DNA from: Symbiodinium natans
Lineage: Eukaryota; Sar; Dinophyceae; Suessiales; Symbiodiniaceae
Direction of reading: 5' to 3'
Length of the DNA: 64,000 nt
NCBI GenBank assembly: GCA_905221605.1
Contig: CAJNDS010000446.1
Location: 504,743-568,742 of the forward strand
A model generated the notes under the pieces. That model was not told the DNA's origin. It made no database searches and saw only the letters and a list, made by a program, of their open reading frames with translations. Shown here one piece after another: positions 46,105 to 55,424 of this stretch. The translations under genes and the position numbers were made by a program. Each line of letters opens with the position of its first letter. Position 1 is the first letter of the stretch.

Positions 46105-46900
46105 ACTTGCAGAGCGGATTTCTTGCGGATTTCTGCTTTGAAATTTCATCGTCATTGATCAGAAGAGCTGCCCCGACACCCTGCCAGCATGCAAAAACGC
46201 CAGAGTCGCGAAAGAGTCCGCGCATGGCAGGCTGAGGCTTCACAGGATTACGCTCAAGAGAGAAGCACCTTGTAGCGTTAACTACTCATCATGAACGAAG
46301 AATTTGTAGCGGCTGGCTTGACAAGCTAGCTGATCGTCAGGTCGGGCTTGTGTGACGAATGGGTGGCTTCCCGCATCATGTGCTGGTGAAGCTTTTATGG
46401 TGGCTGATTTCTGTTCAATGTGGCTCGGATGGAGAATGCGTCTCAGGCGGTTGTAAATGCCAGCGGATTTTGCCGCGGATTTTCAGCGGATTTTTCTTAA
46501 AGGCGTTTGTTGTCTTCACAAAAAATCCCCGCAAAATCCCCGTCAAATCCCCGCAATGTTCTGAGCTGCGCTAACAGCCTCACCACAAGAAATCCCCGCA
46601 CTCTGCAGCCCGAAATTTTGGCCCGTCAATGGCAAATTGCGGGCATGACGAATCTGCCTTATCTGCTGTGACTTTTCTGGTCTATGCAAAAGTTTTGGCA
46701 GAGCAAAGCGTTGCTGATGGTTTTTTGTTTGCTCTCAGCATTTGGCCTCCCTGGGGGTTTGTTTGGGCACCAGGTGTGCCCATTACCGGGGCTCACATCT
46801 GCAGGTGTATCAGCTTGCCTGAGTCTGAAAACTGACCCTCATGCATGCAACCAAAGCGACATTGCAACATAAAAAAATCATGAAATAAATCCCCGCAGAG
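46105..46900. repeat. GCGGATTT / AAATCCCCGC foldback zone
   Basis: GCGGATTT recurs at 46114, 46125, 46461, 46473 and 46485. The near-complementary AAATCCCCGC recurs at 46526, 46546, 46589 and 46886. The two sets face each other around 46495-46520, and telomeric repeats are absent. It may be a different intron or transposon class. Confidence 0.6.
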
Positions 46901-47298
46901 CGCCTGCAAGAGCATTAGCCCCCAACAAGGGGCTATAGGCTTAGGGTTGAATGGGGTTTGGGTTAGGGTTTAGGGTTTAGGGGGTTTGGTCTTGGTTCAT
47001 GTCGCCGTTTAAGGCAATTGAATTCTACCGAACCTGTCCTGGAACGATCGGTTTACCAAAATTGTGGGCCTTTCCGTATCTTCCCTACAGTTTAAGCGCA
47101 GTCACGGACCCAATTCAACGGGAACTAGTCAATGACAGTGAAATATATTGTGGAGCACATTGTATAGTGCCCGTAATTCAGCCCACACCGGGTTACTCGA
47201 CTGTTTAGGGTTTAGGGTTTAGGCATATTCTGGGCTTCCCCAAAAACAGGCCGGACTCTGGACAACAGCCCACACCCTGAATCGAAACCGTTTCATAA

Positions 47299-47440
47299 TC
47301 CCCCCCCCCCCCCCCCCACCTCCCCCCCCCCCCCCGCCTCCCCGCCTCGCCTCCCCGCCTCCCCGCCCCCCGCCTCCCTGCCTCCCTGCCTCCCCGCCTC
47401 CCCGCCTCCGCCCCTCCCCCCTCCCCCCCCCCCCCCCCAG
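47299..47440 (-). repeat. C-rich tract with CCGCCTC units
   Basis: C runs at both ends frame a set of CCTCCCCG/CCTCCCTG units. The whole segment is almost pure pyrimidine. Confidence 0.9.
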
Positions 47441-48171
47441 AAAAAAAGAAGAGAAAGAAAACAACATCCTACCCTGAACCTATCACGTCAGCATCAGCCT
47501 ACCACACGCCATTAGCTGGGTTGCAGTTTAGGGCCCTAGGCCCGAAACCAGAAGCCCTGAACCCTAAACCCTCAGCCACTAAGAACTCAAATCAACGGAT
47601 TCAGGGCTGATCGGCTGATCGACGTGCGCCAAAAACATCTAGAGCCGCGGACATGAAACCAGGAATGGCAAGTAGACTTATACTAAGTCAACAGAGCTTC
47701 CAACTCCTACTTCCACATGGACCCTTTGCCGAGGCTAGCATGCATCCGAAACGGTTGCATGGCTGAGGAATTCCTGATGAGGCCGCTCTCGGACCCAAAG
47801 CTCTAAACCCCAAACCCTAAACCCTACACCCCTAAACCCTAAACCCTAAACCCTAAAGCCTAAGCCATAAATAATCTGCTTCTGGGTTTGTCGTTTTGCT
47901 TTCGCTGCAGGAAACCAATGCTGGGGTTTGAGGCTTCGGCCTTTCCCTAAGGGTGCAGGTACTATTGTAAGGGGTTAATCTAAAGGTCCTTCTTGGCGTT
48001 GGGGAGGAAATGGTCCCCTCAGTCTCAACTCGCTCCTGTCTGTTGAGAGATCCTTCACGAAAGTTCTTCCTTGGGGAATTTAAAGATGCCCAATGCCGTG
48101 AGTTATGCGATTTGCTTGTCATGCGCCGGAATTCGGTGCACCCAAATGTCTTCTGACGCTGGGGGTTTAAG

Positions 48172-49170
48172 CACACCACGAACTTCGGACGCAACGAGAC
48201 CTTTGTGAACATCGCACCACCGGATGTCTTCACAGCTCATACGACGCACTTGCTGAGTCTCGAACTTCCGGGAATGGCCATCGAAGCCTTCGGACAGGCG
48301 GACCAAACAAGAGGGGCAGCAGTGGAGTCATTGGAACGCGAGAAGATGGCAGGGTTTCGGGTTTCGGGTTTGGGGTTTAGGGTTTAGGGTTTAGGGTTTA
48401 TTAGGGTTTAGGGTTTAGGGTTTAGCTTTGTGGTCAACAGTGACTTACTGACGGCTTCGTTGGCTACACTGCCACGCAGCACTTGGCGAATCACGGGGAA
48501 CTGGGGGGAGATGTTGGGATCCCTCAGGCGGTGAGCCGCCTTCATACATTGCAGTTGGTGCTACGCATACAAGGAGGGGCCCCCTAGTTCTAAGTAGAGT
48601 TATAAGTTCTAAGTGCCCTAAACTGGGATCCTCAAGTAGGTTAAAAGTCTCTGAACTATAGTTTTAGCATGGCAAGGGAGCCCCTCCTTGTAAGGATTCT
48701 ACCTACCGTGACCGTTCGGCCGTGGGGAGAGGAACCCTAAACCCTAAACCCTAAACCCTAAACCCTAAACCCTAAACCCTAAACCCTAAACCCTAAACCC
48801 TAAACCCTAAACCCTAAACCCTAACCCTAAACCCTAAACCCTAAACGTCAAGCGCAACTGGCTAGAATCAAGCAGTAGCGGCGAATGTCGGAACCCGAGC
48901 TTCCAAGGCACAAGTTCAGGGTTTAGGGTTTAGGGTTTAGGGTTTAGGGTTTAGGGTTTAGGGTTTAGGGTAACTGCCAAACAGTATACACCTGGGCCCT
49001 AACGTTACTACATAGTAGCAACGACGACGCAGGCACGGGCACTTTTGAGGACCTTTGCTGAGCATCAGAAAAGTTCCATGACTTTAGGGCTTTCGGGCGT
49101 CCTTCAACCCTTCTCGTGGTGGCCCAAGGCGCGTAAATGCAGTGCGAGCACAATGGGCTTCGAAGAATAA
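48172..49170 (+). CDS. Four-exon gene fragment with a 72-nt telomeric intron
   Basis: Exon 1 (48172-48353) encodes HTTNFGRNETFVNIAPPDVF then TAHTTHLLSLELPGMAIEAF and more, ending LEREKMAG. Exon 2 (48426-48527) encodes FVVNSDLLTASLATLPRSTW then RITGNWGEMLGSL. The split codon GG|C rejoins as Gly, so the 72-nt intron 48354-48425, made of GTTTCGGG/TTTAGGG units and ending in TTTAG, is spliced in frame. Exon 2 ends AG|GC. A third exon near 48873-48907 (SSGECRNPSFQG) and a fourth at 49033 follow. The fourth has two readings: a frame to TGA near 49055 (TGTFEDLC) or a 45-codon frame to TAA 49168-49170 (ALLRTFAEHQKSSMTLGLSG ...). The junction repeat AGGCAC favours the first. No domain recognised; exons 1 and 2 are the best supported. 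Confidence 0.5.
48569..48691. mobile_element. Foldback element (family H)
   Basis: ACAAGGAGGGGCCCCCT faces GGGAGCCCCTCCTTGT, with AAGTTCTAAGTGCCCTAAAC inside. Single copy seen; it lies in the intron after 48527. Confidence 0.65.
48734..48846 (-). repeat. CCCTAAA array before an exon
   Basis: About 16 units with one shortened unit, ending close to the exon candidate at 48873. The matching TTTAGGG tract (48917-48970) lies just after that exon. Confidence 0.92.
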
Positions 49171-50709
49171 CTACCCAAATTGTTCCATGCCAAGGACAGG
49201 GCCAAGGATGCGAGGTTTAGGCTTTAGGGCTTAGGGTTTAGGTTTTAGGGCAGCTCCATAGAGCCACAGGCAATGCATAGTGGACCATCTAGACGAGAAC
49301 TCTCCATTCGAGCGGGGGGTTTGTAATTATTGTTTTCCCACAGCCCGGAAACGGTGAATCCTTAACCCCATTTGCCACCGGTCCCCACATAAAGCCAGCA
49401 ATTACGCGGTATCCCCCAACCGAACATCTTTTGCTGTGCTTCGTTTTCTCTGTGTCTTTCTATGGTCAGATTCTTTGACCTTATCTCCTAAACACTGAAC
49501 ACTAAACACGAAACACTAAACACTAAACACTAAAACCCGAACCCTAAACCCTAAACCCGAAACCCTAAACTCTAAACCCTATGCCGCCGTGGATCGCTGC
49601 TGCGGAGTGGCATGATGAACCCTAAACCCTAAACCCTAAACCCTAAACCCTAAACCCTAAACCCCAAACCCTGCCAGCAAGAATCCGCCGGAGGCTTCCT
49701 GAGGGCTTGCTGGCTGCGGTCCTCTCCAACGGAGCCGAGGCATGACCGCTTCATGTAGGGTTTAGGGTTTAGGGTTTAGGGTTTAGGGTTTAGGGTTTAG
49801 GGTTTAGGGTTTAGGGTTTAGGGTTTAGGGTTTAGGGTTTAGGGTTTTAGGGTTTAGGGTTCAGGGTTCAGGGTTTAGGGTTTAGGGTTTAGGGTTTAGG
49901 GTTTTAGGGTTTAGGGTTTAGGGTTTTAGGGTTTTAGGGTTTAGGGTTTAGGGTTTAGGGTTTTAGGGTTTTAGGGTTTAGGGTTTAGGGTTTAGGGTTT
50001 TAGGGTTTAGGGTTTAGGGCTTAGGGTTTGTGGTTTGGGGTTTGGTATTTGGGGCTCAGGGTCTAGGGGTTAGGGATAGGGTTTAGGGTTCAGGGTTCAG
50101 GGTTCAGGATGTAGGGTAGGTTCAGGGTTTGTAGGGTTTTGGGTGTAAATGGTTTCGGGTTTAAGGTGTCGAGTTTGTTGGGTCCATCCAGGGTTCAGGG
50201 TTTGTAGGGTTTAGGGTCTCAGGTTTAGTTTAGGGTTTTAACAGCTTAGGGTTTAAAGGGTTTGGGGTTTGTCACGCTTAGGGTGTGGGGTTTGCGCGCT
50301 GAGGGTTTAGGGTTTGGAGGCACCTGGCCATGTAAGGTACACATCGCAATGGCCTTGCTCTTGGTAGCCCCAGTGGTTTTGCCTTCTTGTTGATTTTTAA
50401 GTAACCAATACCCAAGAGGTTACTGGGCACCCTAAACCCTGAACCCTCAATCCAAACCCCTAAGCCCTAAACCCTAAGCCCGTATCATAAAGGTGGTTAC
50501 TTGGCACCCAAGCCGATAGTTCTTCAGTTCCTTTCCAGAGCCCTTCAGGGTCTCTGGGGTTTAGGGTTTAGGGTTTACAGGATTTAGGGTTTAGGGTTTC
50601 GGGTTTAGGGGTTAGGGTTTAGGGTTTACAGGATTTTGGGTTTAGGGTTTAGGGTTTAGGGTTCAACGCATAAGGTTTTCTCTGTAAGTTGCTTTGGGGT
50701 GTCGCCAAG
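49171..50709. other. Stretch dominated by a long TTTAGGG array
   Basis: The segment 49572-49620 and the segment 49675-49742 (one frame RRRLPEGLLAAVLSNGAEA) are possible exons around CCCTAAA units at 49618-49668. The rest is arrays, CACTAAA variants (49491-49530) and decayed repeats up to 50330. Confidence 0.4.
49756..50022 (+). repeat. Longest TTTAGGG array of the window
   Basis: About 37 units mixing 7-bp TTTAGGG and 8-bp TTTTAGGG forms plus two TTCAGGG units. The mixed order shows repeated slippage. Confidence 0.93.
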
Positions 50710-50777
50710 GTGGTAGTTGTGCAAAATCCGGGTCCCCTCGTAGTTCGCCGCGACGGCACTTTCATTCATACTCCCAG
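50710..50777 (+). CDS. Small exon candidate
   Basis: AG|GT on both sides (CCAAG|GTGG ... CCCAG|GTTA). The frame VVVVQNPGPLVVRRDGTFIH then TP is beta-strand-like. Confidence 0.4.
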
Positions 50778-50800
50778 GTTACGCGGCAGCCTTGCCCAGG

Positions 50801-50905
50801 CCCTAAACCCCAAACCCCAAACCCCAAACCCCAAACCCCAAACCCCAAACCCCAAACCCCAAACCCCAAACCCTAAACCCTAAACCCTAAACCCTAAACC
50901 CCAAA
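50801..50905 (-). repeat. CCCCAAA variant array
   Basis: About ten CCCCAAA units pass into CCCTAAA. A smaller block of the same variant lies at 51082-51105 and at 40817-40890. Confidence 0.9.
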
Positions 50906-51188
50906 CCCTTAACCCTAAACCCTAAACTCTACGCACGACCCAAAACCCTGAAGGCGAATGATGCAACCCCTAAGCCCAAGGGCCCTCAACCTGAGGCCCT
51001 AAACTACCTGCTGCTGTTGACTGACAAACAATCGCCCCAAACCCTAAACCCTAAACCCTAAACCCTAAACCCTAAACCCTAAACCCCAAACCCCAAACCC
51101 CAAACCCTAAACCCTAAACCCTAAGCCTTGAACCCTTTAGAGCGGCCAGTAGACTCCAAGACCACATATGAACGTTTGACTTTGCCAG

Positions 51189-51245
51189 GGGAAGACGGAG
51201 CTCGAGAAGGCCAGCCCTGCTAGTTCGTCACTTCCCACTTACAGG
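51189..51245 (+). CDS. Small exon candidate with duplicated 3' edge
   Basis: Acceptor TGCCAG; the frame GKTELEKASPASSSLPTYR is open. The last 25 bases (51221-51245) recur at 51302-51326 with three mismatches, on the far side of a TTTAGGG tract. Confidence 0.45.
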
Positions 51246-51597
51246 ATTAGGGTTTAGGGTTTAGGGTTTAGGGTTTAGGGTTTAGGGTTTAGGGTTTAGG
51301 GTAGTTCCTCACTTCCCCCCTACAGGTTTAGTGTTTAGGGTTTAGGGTTTAGTGTTTAGGGTTTAGGGTTTAGGCTCAGGGTTTAGGAATAGGAAGCGCG
51401 TTTCGGGTCCCCTACAGTGGCGGCTTGGAGAGTGGCAGGAAGGGATGTTAAACAAATTGGGGGTTTAGTGCATGTATGGCGCCAGATGCACATCCAAGGC
51501 ATTCAATAACGGGATGCAGTGGATTTAGGGTTTAGGGTTTAGGGTTTGGGGTTTAGGGTTTAGGGTTTCGGGTTTCGGGTTTAGGGTTTGCGTAGCT

Positions 51598-51810
51598 ATG
51601 AAGGAGTTGTGCATGCTGGTCGAAAGCCACGTGTGCGGCCGACGAGACAGTCGCTTCCAGTGCCCCATCCTTGGCCCTAGACCTCCCAAACCTCTAGGCA
51701 CTGTACGAAACAAAGAAGATTCCAGAGTGAGGACCCAAAATGGAACCATAGTTGAGGTCAATCCCCAACGTAGTATAGAAATGCACCCATCCTGTCCTGA
51801 AAGCCGCTAA
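51598..51810 (+). CDS. 70-codon open frame, uncertain
   Basis: The frame starts ATG after TTTAGGG-type units and reads MKELCMLVESHVCGRRDSRF and onward to a TAA at 51808. It contains no recognisable domain and no repeat signature. It may be a short gene, an exon, or chance. Confidence 0.3.
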   Translation: MKELCMLVESHVCGRRDSRFQCPILGPRPPKPLGTVRNKEDSRVRTQNGTIVEVNPQRSIEMHPSCPESR

Positions 51811-51922
51811 CACCCCAAAAAAACTATGCCCATAGCCCTCTTTGAGCTCCATGTTCTAAACCCTAAACCCTAAACCCTAAACCCTAAACCCTAAACCCTA
51901 AACCCTAAACCCTAAACCCTAG

Positions 51923-52005
51923 TGTACGCCGAACCTGTCCTGGAGGTCAAAGAGCGACTTCACCAGTTCAAGCGTGCTATCGAGGCTGCCTTTTGTCCCT
52001 TGAGG
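51923..52005 (+). CDS. Exon encoding a charged helix
   Basis: The acceptor is a telomeric unit turned into CCCTAG; the donor is GT at 52006. The frame YAEPVLEVKERLHQFKRAIE then AAFCPLR is amphipathic. An AIEAA motif also occurs in the weak candidate at 19470-19530. Confidence 0.5.
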
Positions 52006-52050
52006 GTGTAGGGTTTAGGGTTTAGGGTTTAGGGTTTAGGTTTTGGGGTC

Positions 52051-52194
52051 TACTTGGAGGTTCATGGTACTTAGTAACCAATTGTAGCTGCACTTAGAAC
52101 TGTACTTCTAACCATATTGGGGCACTTAACAGGCTTAGAAGTGGGTTATAAGTACAGTTATAAGTGGTTAATAGGCACCACGAACCGCCAAGTA
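52051..52194. mobile_element. Family A foldback element
   Basis: TACTTGGAGGTTCATGGTAC faces CACCACGAACCGCCAAGTA. The candidate exon at 52200 (ERDEPDILDPECSTG) starts five bases after its right end. Confidence 0.8.
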
Positions 52195-52199
52195 GCCAG

Positions 52200-52244
52200 G
52201 GGAGCGCGATGAACCCGACATCCTCGACCCTGAGTGCTCAACGG
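52200..52244 (+). CDS. Small exon candidate
   Basis: The acceptor GCCAG lies at the edge of a family A element and a GT donor follows at 52245. The frame ERDEPDILDPECSTG is acidic. Confidence 0.35.
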
Positions 52245-52800
52245 GTTTCGTGCTTAGGGCCTTTAAACCCCGATGATAGGGCAAAGCTTTTTGGGGCTCG
52301 GAGGGCTTCTAGGGCTAAGGGTCTCTCAATGCAGCCCTGCGAGCTTTTCATCTCATGTCGGGTTAGGGTCCATGGATTGTCAGTCGGAGTTAGCAGGCAG
52401 GCGCTTTCGTGAAGAGCCGGCCTTTTCCGCTGGTCACGTGAGTTCCGACCTCTGGATGCATAAACGCACATCTAGTCACCCCCGAAACCTAGGGGTTTAG
52501 GGTTTAGGGCTGTGGGTTTAGGATTTACGGTGGAGATGCAACGCCCCCACCTCTGAACCGAAGCTCGTCCAGAATGCTTCCTTTTCACCCTAAACCCACC
52601 AACTCTGGAATCCCCTCCTCTCCTCAAGGTTAAGGGGTGTTCTGGTTCGGGACGCAGACTCGTTGCCACCCCCCCACAAGTAGCAGACTCCTGCTATGTC
52701 CTAAACCCTATGCCCTACCGAACCCTGAATCACTGAAAACAGGGACCTACGAGCTTTCGGGAACCCTCCCCGCTCCCCCCCCCCACCCCCCGGCGTGAAG

Positions 52801-52908
52801 CCCTAAACCCTAAACCCTAAACCCTAAACCCTAAACCCTAAACCCTAAACCCTAAACCCTAAACCCTAAACACTAAACCCTAAACCCTAAACCCTAAACC
52901 CTAAACCC
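52801..52908 (-). repeat. CCCTAAA array before an exon candidate
   Basis: About 15 units, one of them CACTAAA, end at the CTCAG acceptor of the exon at 52913. Confidence 0.93.
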
Positions 52909-52912
52909 TCAG

Positions 52913-53061
52913 CGGACCGCCACTTTCCACTGGCTTTTTGGCCACGTGTCTGCGCCAGGATGCCAAGTTGCTAGAGCCACCGTTGCCAGGCACAGTCTGC
53001 GCAGGGCCTGGGAGTTGCTACCCAATATGGCCTCCTCAGCCCTAAACCGCAAACATGATTG
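52913..53061 (+). CDS. Exon candidate, two open frames
   Basis: Between the CCCTAAA array and the TTTAGGG array. One frame, open throughout, reads RTATFHWLFGHVSAPGCQVA then RATVARHSLRRAWELLPNMA. The other reads LSTGFLATCLRQDAKLLEPP then LPGTVCAGPG and stops at TAA 53043. Either could be real. Confidence 0.4.
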
Positions 53062-53064
53062 GCT

Positions 53065-53229
53065 AGGGTTTAGGGTTTAGGGTTTAGGGTTTAGGGTTTA
53101 GGGTTTAGGGTTTAGGGTTTAGGGTTTAGGGTTTAGGGTTTAGGGTTTAGGGTTTAGGGTTTAGAGTTTAGGGTTTAGGGTTTAGGGTTTAGGGTTTAGG
53201 GTTTAGGGTTTAGGGTTTAGGGTTTAGGG
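53065..53229 (+). repeat. TTTAGGG array after an exon candidate
   Basis: About 23 units with one TTTAGAG. With the array at 52801-52908 it brackets the exon candidate in the usual C-strand/exon/G-strand order. Confidence 0.93.
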
Positions 53230-53429
53230 ACCCCCCCTCAGGGTTGCTTTGCCTCTTGCTGGTTGAGGCATGATGGCTGCGAAAGTTGCACGAAAGTAAG
53301 GGGTACCTTATTGGTTGTGCAAACTATGGGTTCCCTATGTGTTAGGTAGGCTCCTGTTTTTGGAGTTTCCCTTATGGGGTTCAAGAATATTTTCAGAGGG
53401 TGCTAAGGGCCATCCTAGTATAGTACCTG

Positions 53430-53534
53430 GGACCCAGGGTAGGCCCTGATTCCTTCTTTTTGGGGTTTGGGTTCCCTTAGAAGTTTTAATCCCCCAATAT
53501 GGCGCCCTTTTATTGCTAGGTTACTCCTGGGTCT
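53430..53534. mobile_element. Family B foldback element without telomeric tract
   Basis: GGGACCCAGGGTAGGCCC faces GGTTACTCCTGGGTC, with AATATGGCGCCC and TTTTATTGCTAG inside. This copy shows the family B structure free of telomeric insertion. Confidence 0.7.
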
Positions 53535-53626
53535 CGGCACGGCACCTTGTAAAAGGGTTGCCCAATCTGGGACCCTAATTTAGAGAACTGGCCATGTACG
53601 CAGAGGCACAAAGTAACAGATGGCCA

Positions 53627-53728
53627 TACTTGGAGGTACATGGTACTTACTAACCGTTTGAAACTGTACTTAGAACTGTACTTATACCCAAGTACAGTTG
53701 GTTATCAAGTACCACGAACCTCCAAGCA
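53627..53728. mobile_element. Family A foldback element, short copy
   Basis: TACTTGGAGGTACATGGTAC faces GTACCACGAACCTCCAAGCA; the centre is shortened to about 50 bases. Confidence 0.8.
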
Positions 53729-53908
53729 GGGTCGCACCCTGCATTCCCAATTCCCGATGTGTGACGCAGATTTTGAGATGCAGGAGGTGTTGCGGTCCTT
53801 CTTGGGTCGTAGGGTTTTAAGAGCTTGGGATGGTTTCGGGATATGCTGATTGGCCCTAAAGTCTAAACCCTAAACCCTAAACCCTAAACCCTAAACCCTA
53901 AACCGTAG

Positions 53909-54039
53909 TCTTGATTTTCCTCGGCCTGCTCGGCGTCGCAACTGTTTTCGTACGCAAGGGGTTCAGGGCCTCCATCGAACCATCAGCGCCCCTAAACCCC
54001 CCCGTGGATCAGGACTGGAGAAAGCCTCCGCGATCCTGA
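53909..54039 (+). CDS. C-terminal exon with a transmembrane segment
   Basis: After the CGTAG acceptor, itself a diverged telomeric unit, the frame reads LIFLGLLGVATVFV, a hydrophobic membrane span, then RKGFRASIEPSAPLNPPVDQ and DWRKPPRS before TGA 54037-54039. The basic RKG after the span is a typical stop-transfer, implying a short cytosolic tail of a single-pass protein. Which upstream exons it belongs to is unknown; an extracellular Kelch/EGF-type protein would fit, but the distance is over 20 kb. Confidence 0.5.
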
Positions 54040-54296
54040 AAGATCAGGTGCCTTTTGCATGAGTCACCCTCCCAAGGGCCCTCAACCCTTTTTGGCCAAA
54101 AGCCTAAGCCCTGAACGCCCAGAACCTTGGATCCATAAACCCACAGCCCAGAACCCAAAAGCCCTCCAAAAAACCTGAGGTCTTGAATCGTAAGATCCCG
54201 ATGCCCAGACCAAACCGGACGCACGAAAAAAGCCGAAAACCCTAGGCCCCCGCAAAACCCTAAAGCCCCAAAACGCGCCCAGAAGCAAAAGTAAAT

Positions 54297-54417
54297 ATAC
54301 TACATGTTTGTTTATCATAATAACAATAAACATAGTAATAACAATCATAATACTAATAGTACTAATGGTAGTAACAATAGTAATTATTATTATTATTGTT
54401 ATTATTATTAGTATAAT
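54297..54417. repeat. AAT/ATA-rich microsatellite
   Basis: Runs of AATAATA/TAATAGTA-type triplets. The long open frames over it on both strands (isoleucine-rich) are repeat translations. Confidence 0.8.
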
Positions 54418-54444
54418 CCAAAAGCTCTCAACCCCCCAAAGCAG

Positions 54445-54510
54445 GCCCAGGAGTGCCGCCACGAGTTTGTCAAGCGGGCGCTGTCTGCATCGCTGGAGCC
54501 CGGGGCCTAG
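54445..54510 (+). CDS. Small exon, possible C-terminus
   Basis: After the GCAG acceptor the frame AQECRHEFVKRALSASLEPG then A ends at TAG 54508-54510, or continues if the GC of GCCTAG is a donor. Charged and helix-like. CCCTAAA units follow at 54538. Confidence 0.4.
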   Translation, partial: AQECRHEFVKRALSASLEPGA

Positions 54511-54556
54511 GAGCGTGCTGGTTTTCCCCTTAGGGTAAACCCTAAACCCTGAACCC

Positions 54557-54652
54557 TCAGCCCTAAACCCTAAACCCTAAACCCTAAACCCTAAACCCTA
54601 AACCCTAAACCCTAAACCCTAAACCCTAAACCCTAAACCCTATAAACCCTAA
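54557..54652 (-). repeat. CCCTAAA array
   Basis: About 13 units, followed by CCCTATAAA variants (54640-54665). Confidence 0.92.
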
Positions 54653-54898
54653 CCCTATAAACCCTAAACCCTAAACCCTAGCCCTAAACCCCAAACTCTA
54701 AACCCTGAGCCCCAAGCCCGAAGCCCTAAACCCTGAACCGCATCGGGGCTTGGGCGTTTTGGGAAGGTTTAGGGCCACTAGGGCCTTTGGGCCGTGAGCC
54801 GTCCGCCAAGGGACTCTCTTATGGTGGCCCTGCAGGCCTGCTCTATTTCTGGTCCACAAACGATCCCTGTATCCTGTAATTGAGCCTAAGACCCCTGG

Positions 54899-55010
54899 TA
54901 GGGAATGAGGGACTTCGGGTTCCTGGTAGGGAATGAGGGACTTCGGGTTCCTTCTCTCCCACTATACGCTTTGAGGGCTATATAGGGCACCTCATGCCCT
55001 CATTCCCTAC
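54899..55010. mobile_element. Family K foldback element, copy 2
   Basis: GTAGGGAATGAGGG on the left faces CCCTCATTCCCTAC on the right. The left arm, through GACTTCGGGTTCC, is duplicated in tandem (54899-54924 and 54926-54952). Confidence 0.75.
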
Positions 55011-55099
55011 GAAGAAGCTGTACCCTAAGCCCTAAACCCCAAACCCTAAACCCTAAACCCTAAACCCCAAACCCTAAACCCTAAACCCTTCTGGACGAG

Positions 55100-55160
55100 G
55101 TGGCCCCCGCCCGGTCGAAGGCGCTGTTTGGTGCGCGCGGGCGTGCTTGTGCTCGCAGCT
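55100..55160 (+). CDS. Exon candidate, basic segment
   Basis: After ACGAG the frame reads VAPARSKALFGARGRACARS. CCCTAAA lies upstream and TTTAGGG-type units follow. No domain. Confidence 0.3.
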
Positions 55161-55343
55161 TGAGATCTTGCGGTTTGTCTTTAGGGTTTAGGGTTTGGGG
55201 TCTAGGGTCTAGGGTCTAGGGTCTAGGGTCCAGGGTCTAGGGTTTCTAGGGTTAGGGTTTAGGGTATAGTCTAGGATTTTATTGTTTAGGGTCGGTGCCT
55301 GAGAGGCCATAAAGGTTTGGGTTCTCTGCGCTGAGAGGTCGGG

Positions 55344-55424
55344 TTTAGGGTTTAGGGTTTAGGGTTTAGGGTTTTAGGGTTTAGGGTTTAGGGTTTAGGG
55401 TTTAGGGTTTAGGGTTTAGGGTTC
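55344..55424 (+). repeat. TTTAGGG array
   Basis: Eleven units, one of them 8 bp. Confidence 0.92.

Larger units (their letters stand above)
45930..48171. other. Stretch without a firm gene
   Basis: TTTAGGG variants (45950-46050), a telomere-free GCGGATTT foldback zone (46105-46900), TTTAGGG (46960-46982), a C-rich tract (47299-47440) and CCCTAAA (47810-47860). The ORF at 46999-47208 (start MSPFKAIEFYRTCPG) has no motif that I recognise. Confidence 0.45.

Noticed and set aside
47219-47467. Glycine-rich 82-codon - strand frame
   Set aside because: It is the C-rich tract read on the other strand.
54297-54538. Isoleucine-rich open frames on both strands
   Set aside because: Translations of the AAT/ATA microsatellite.
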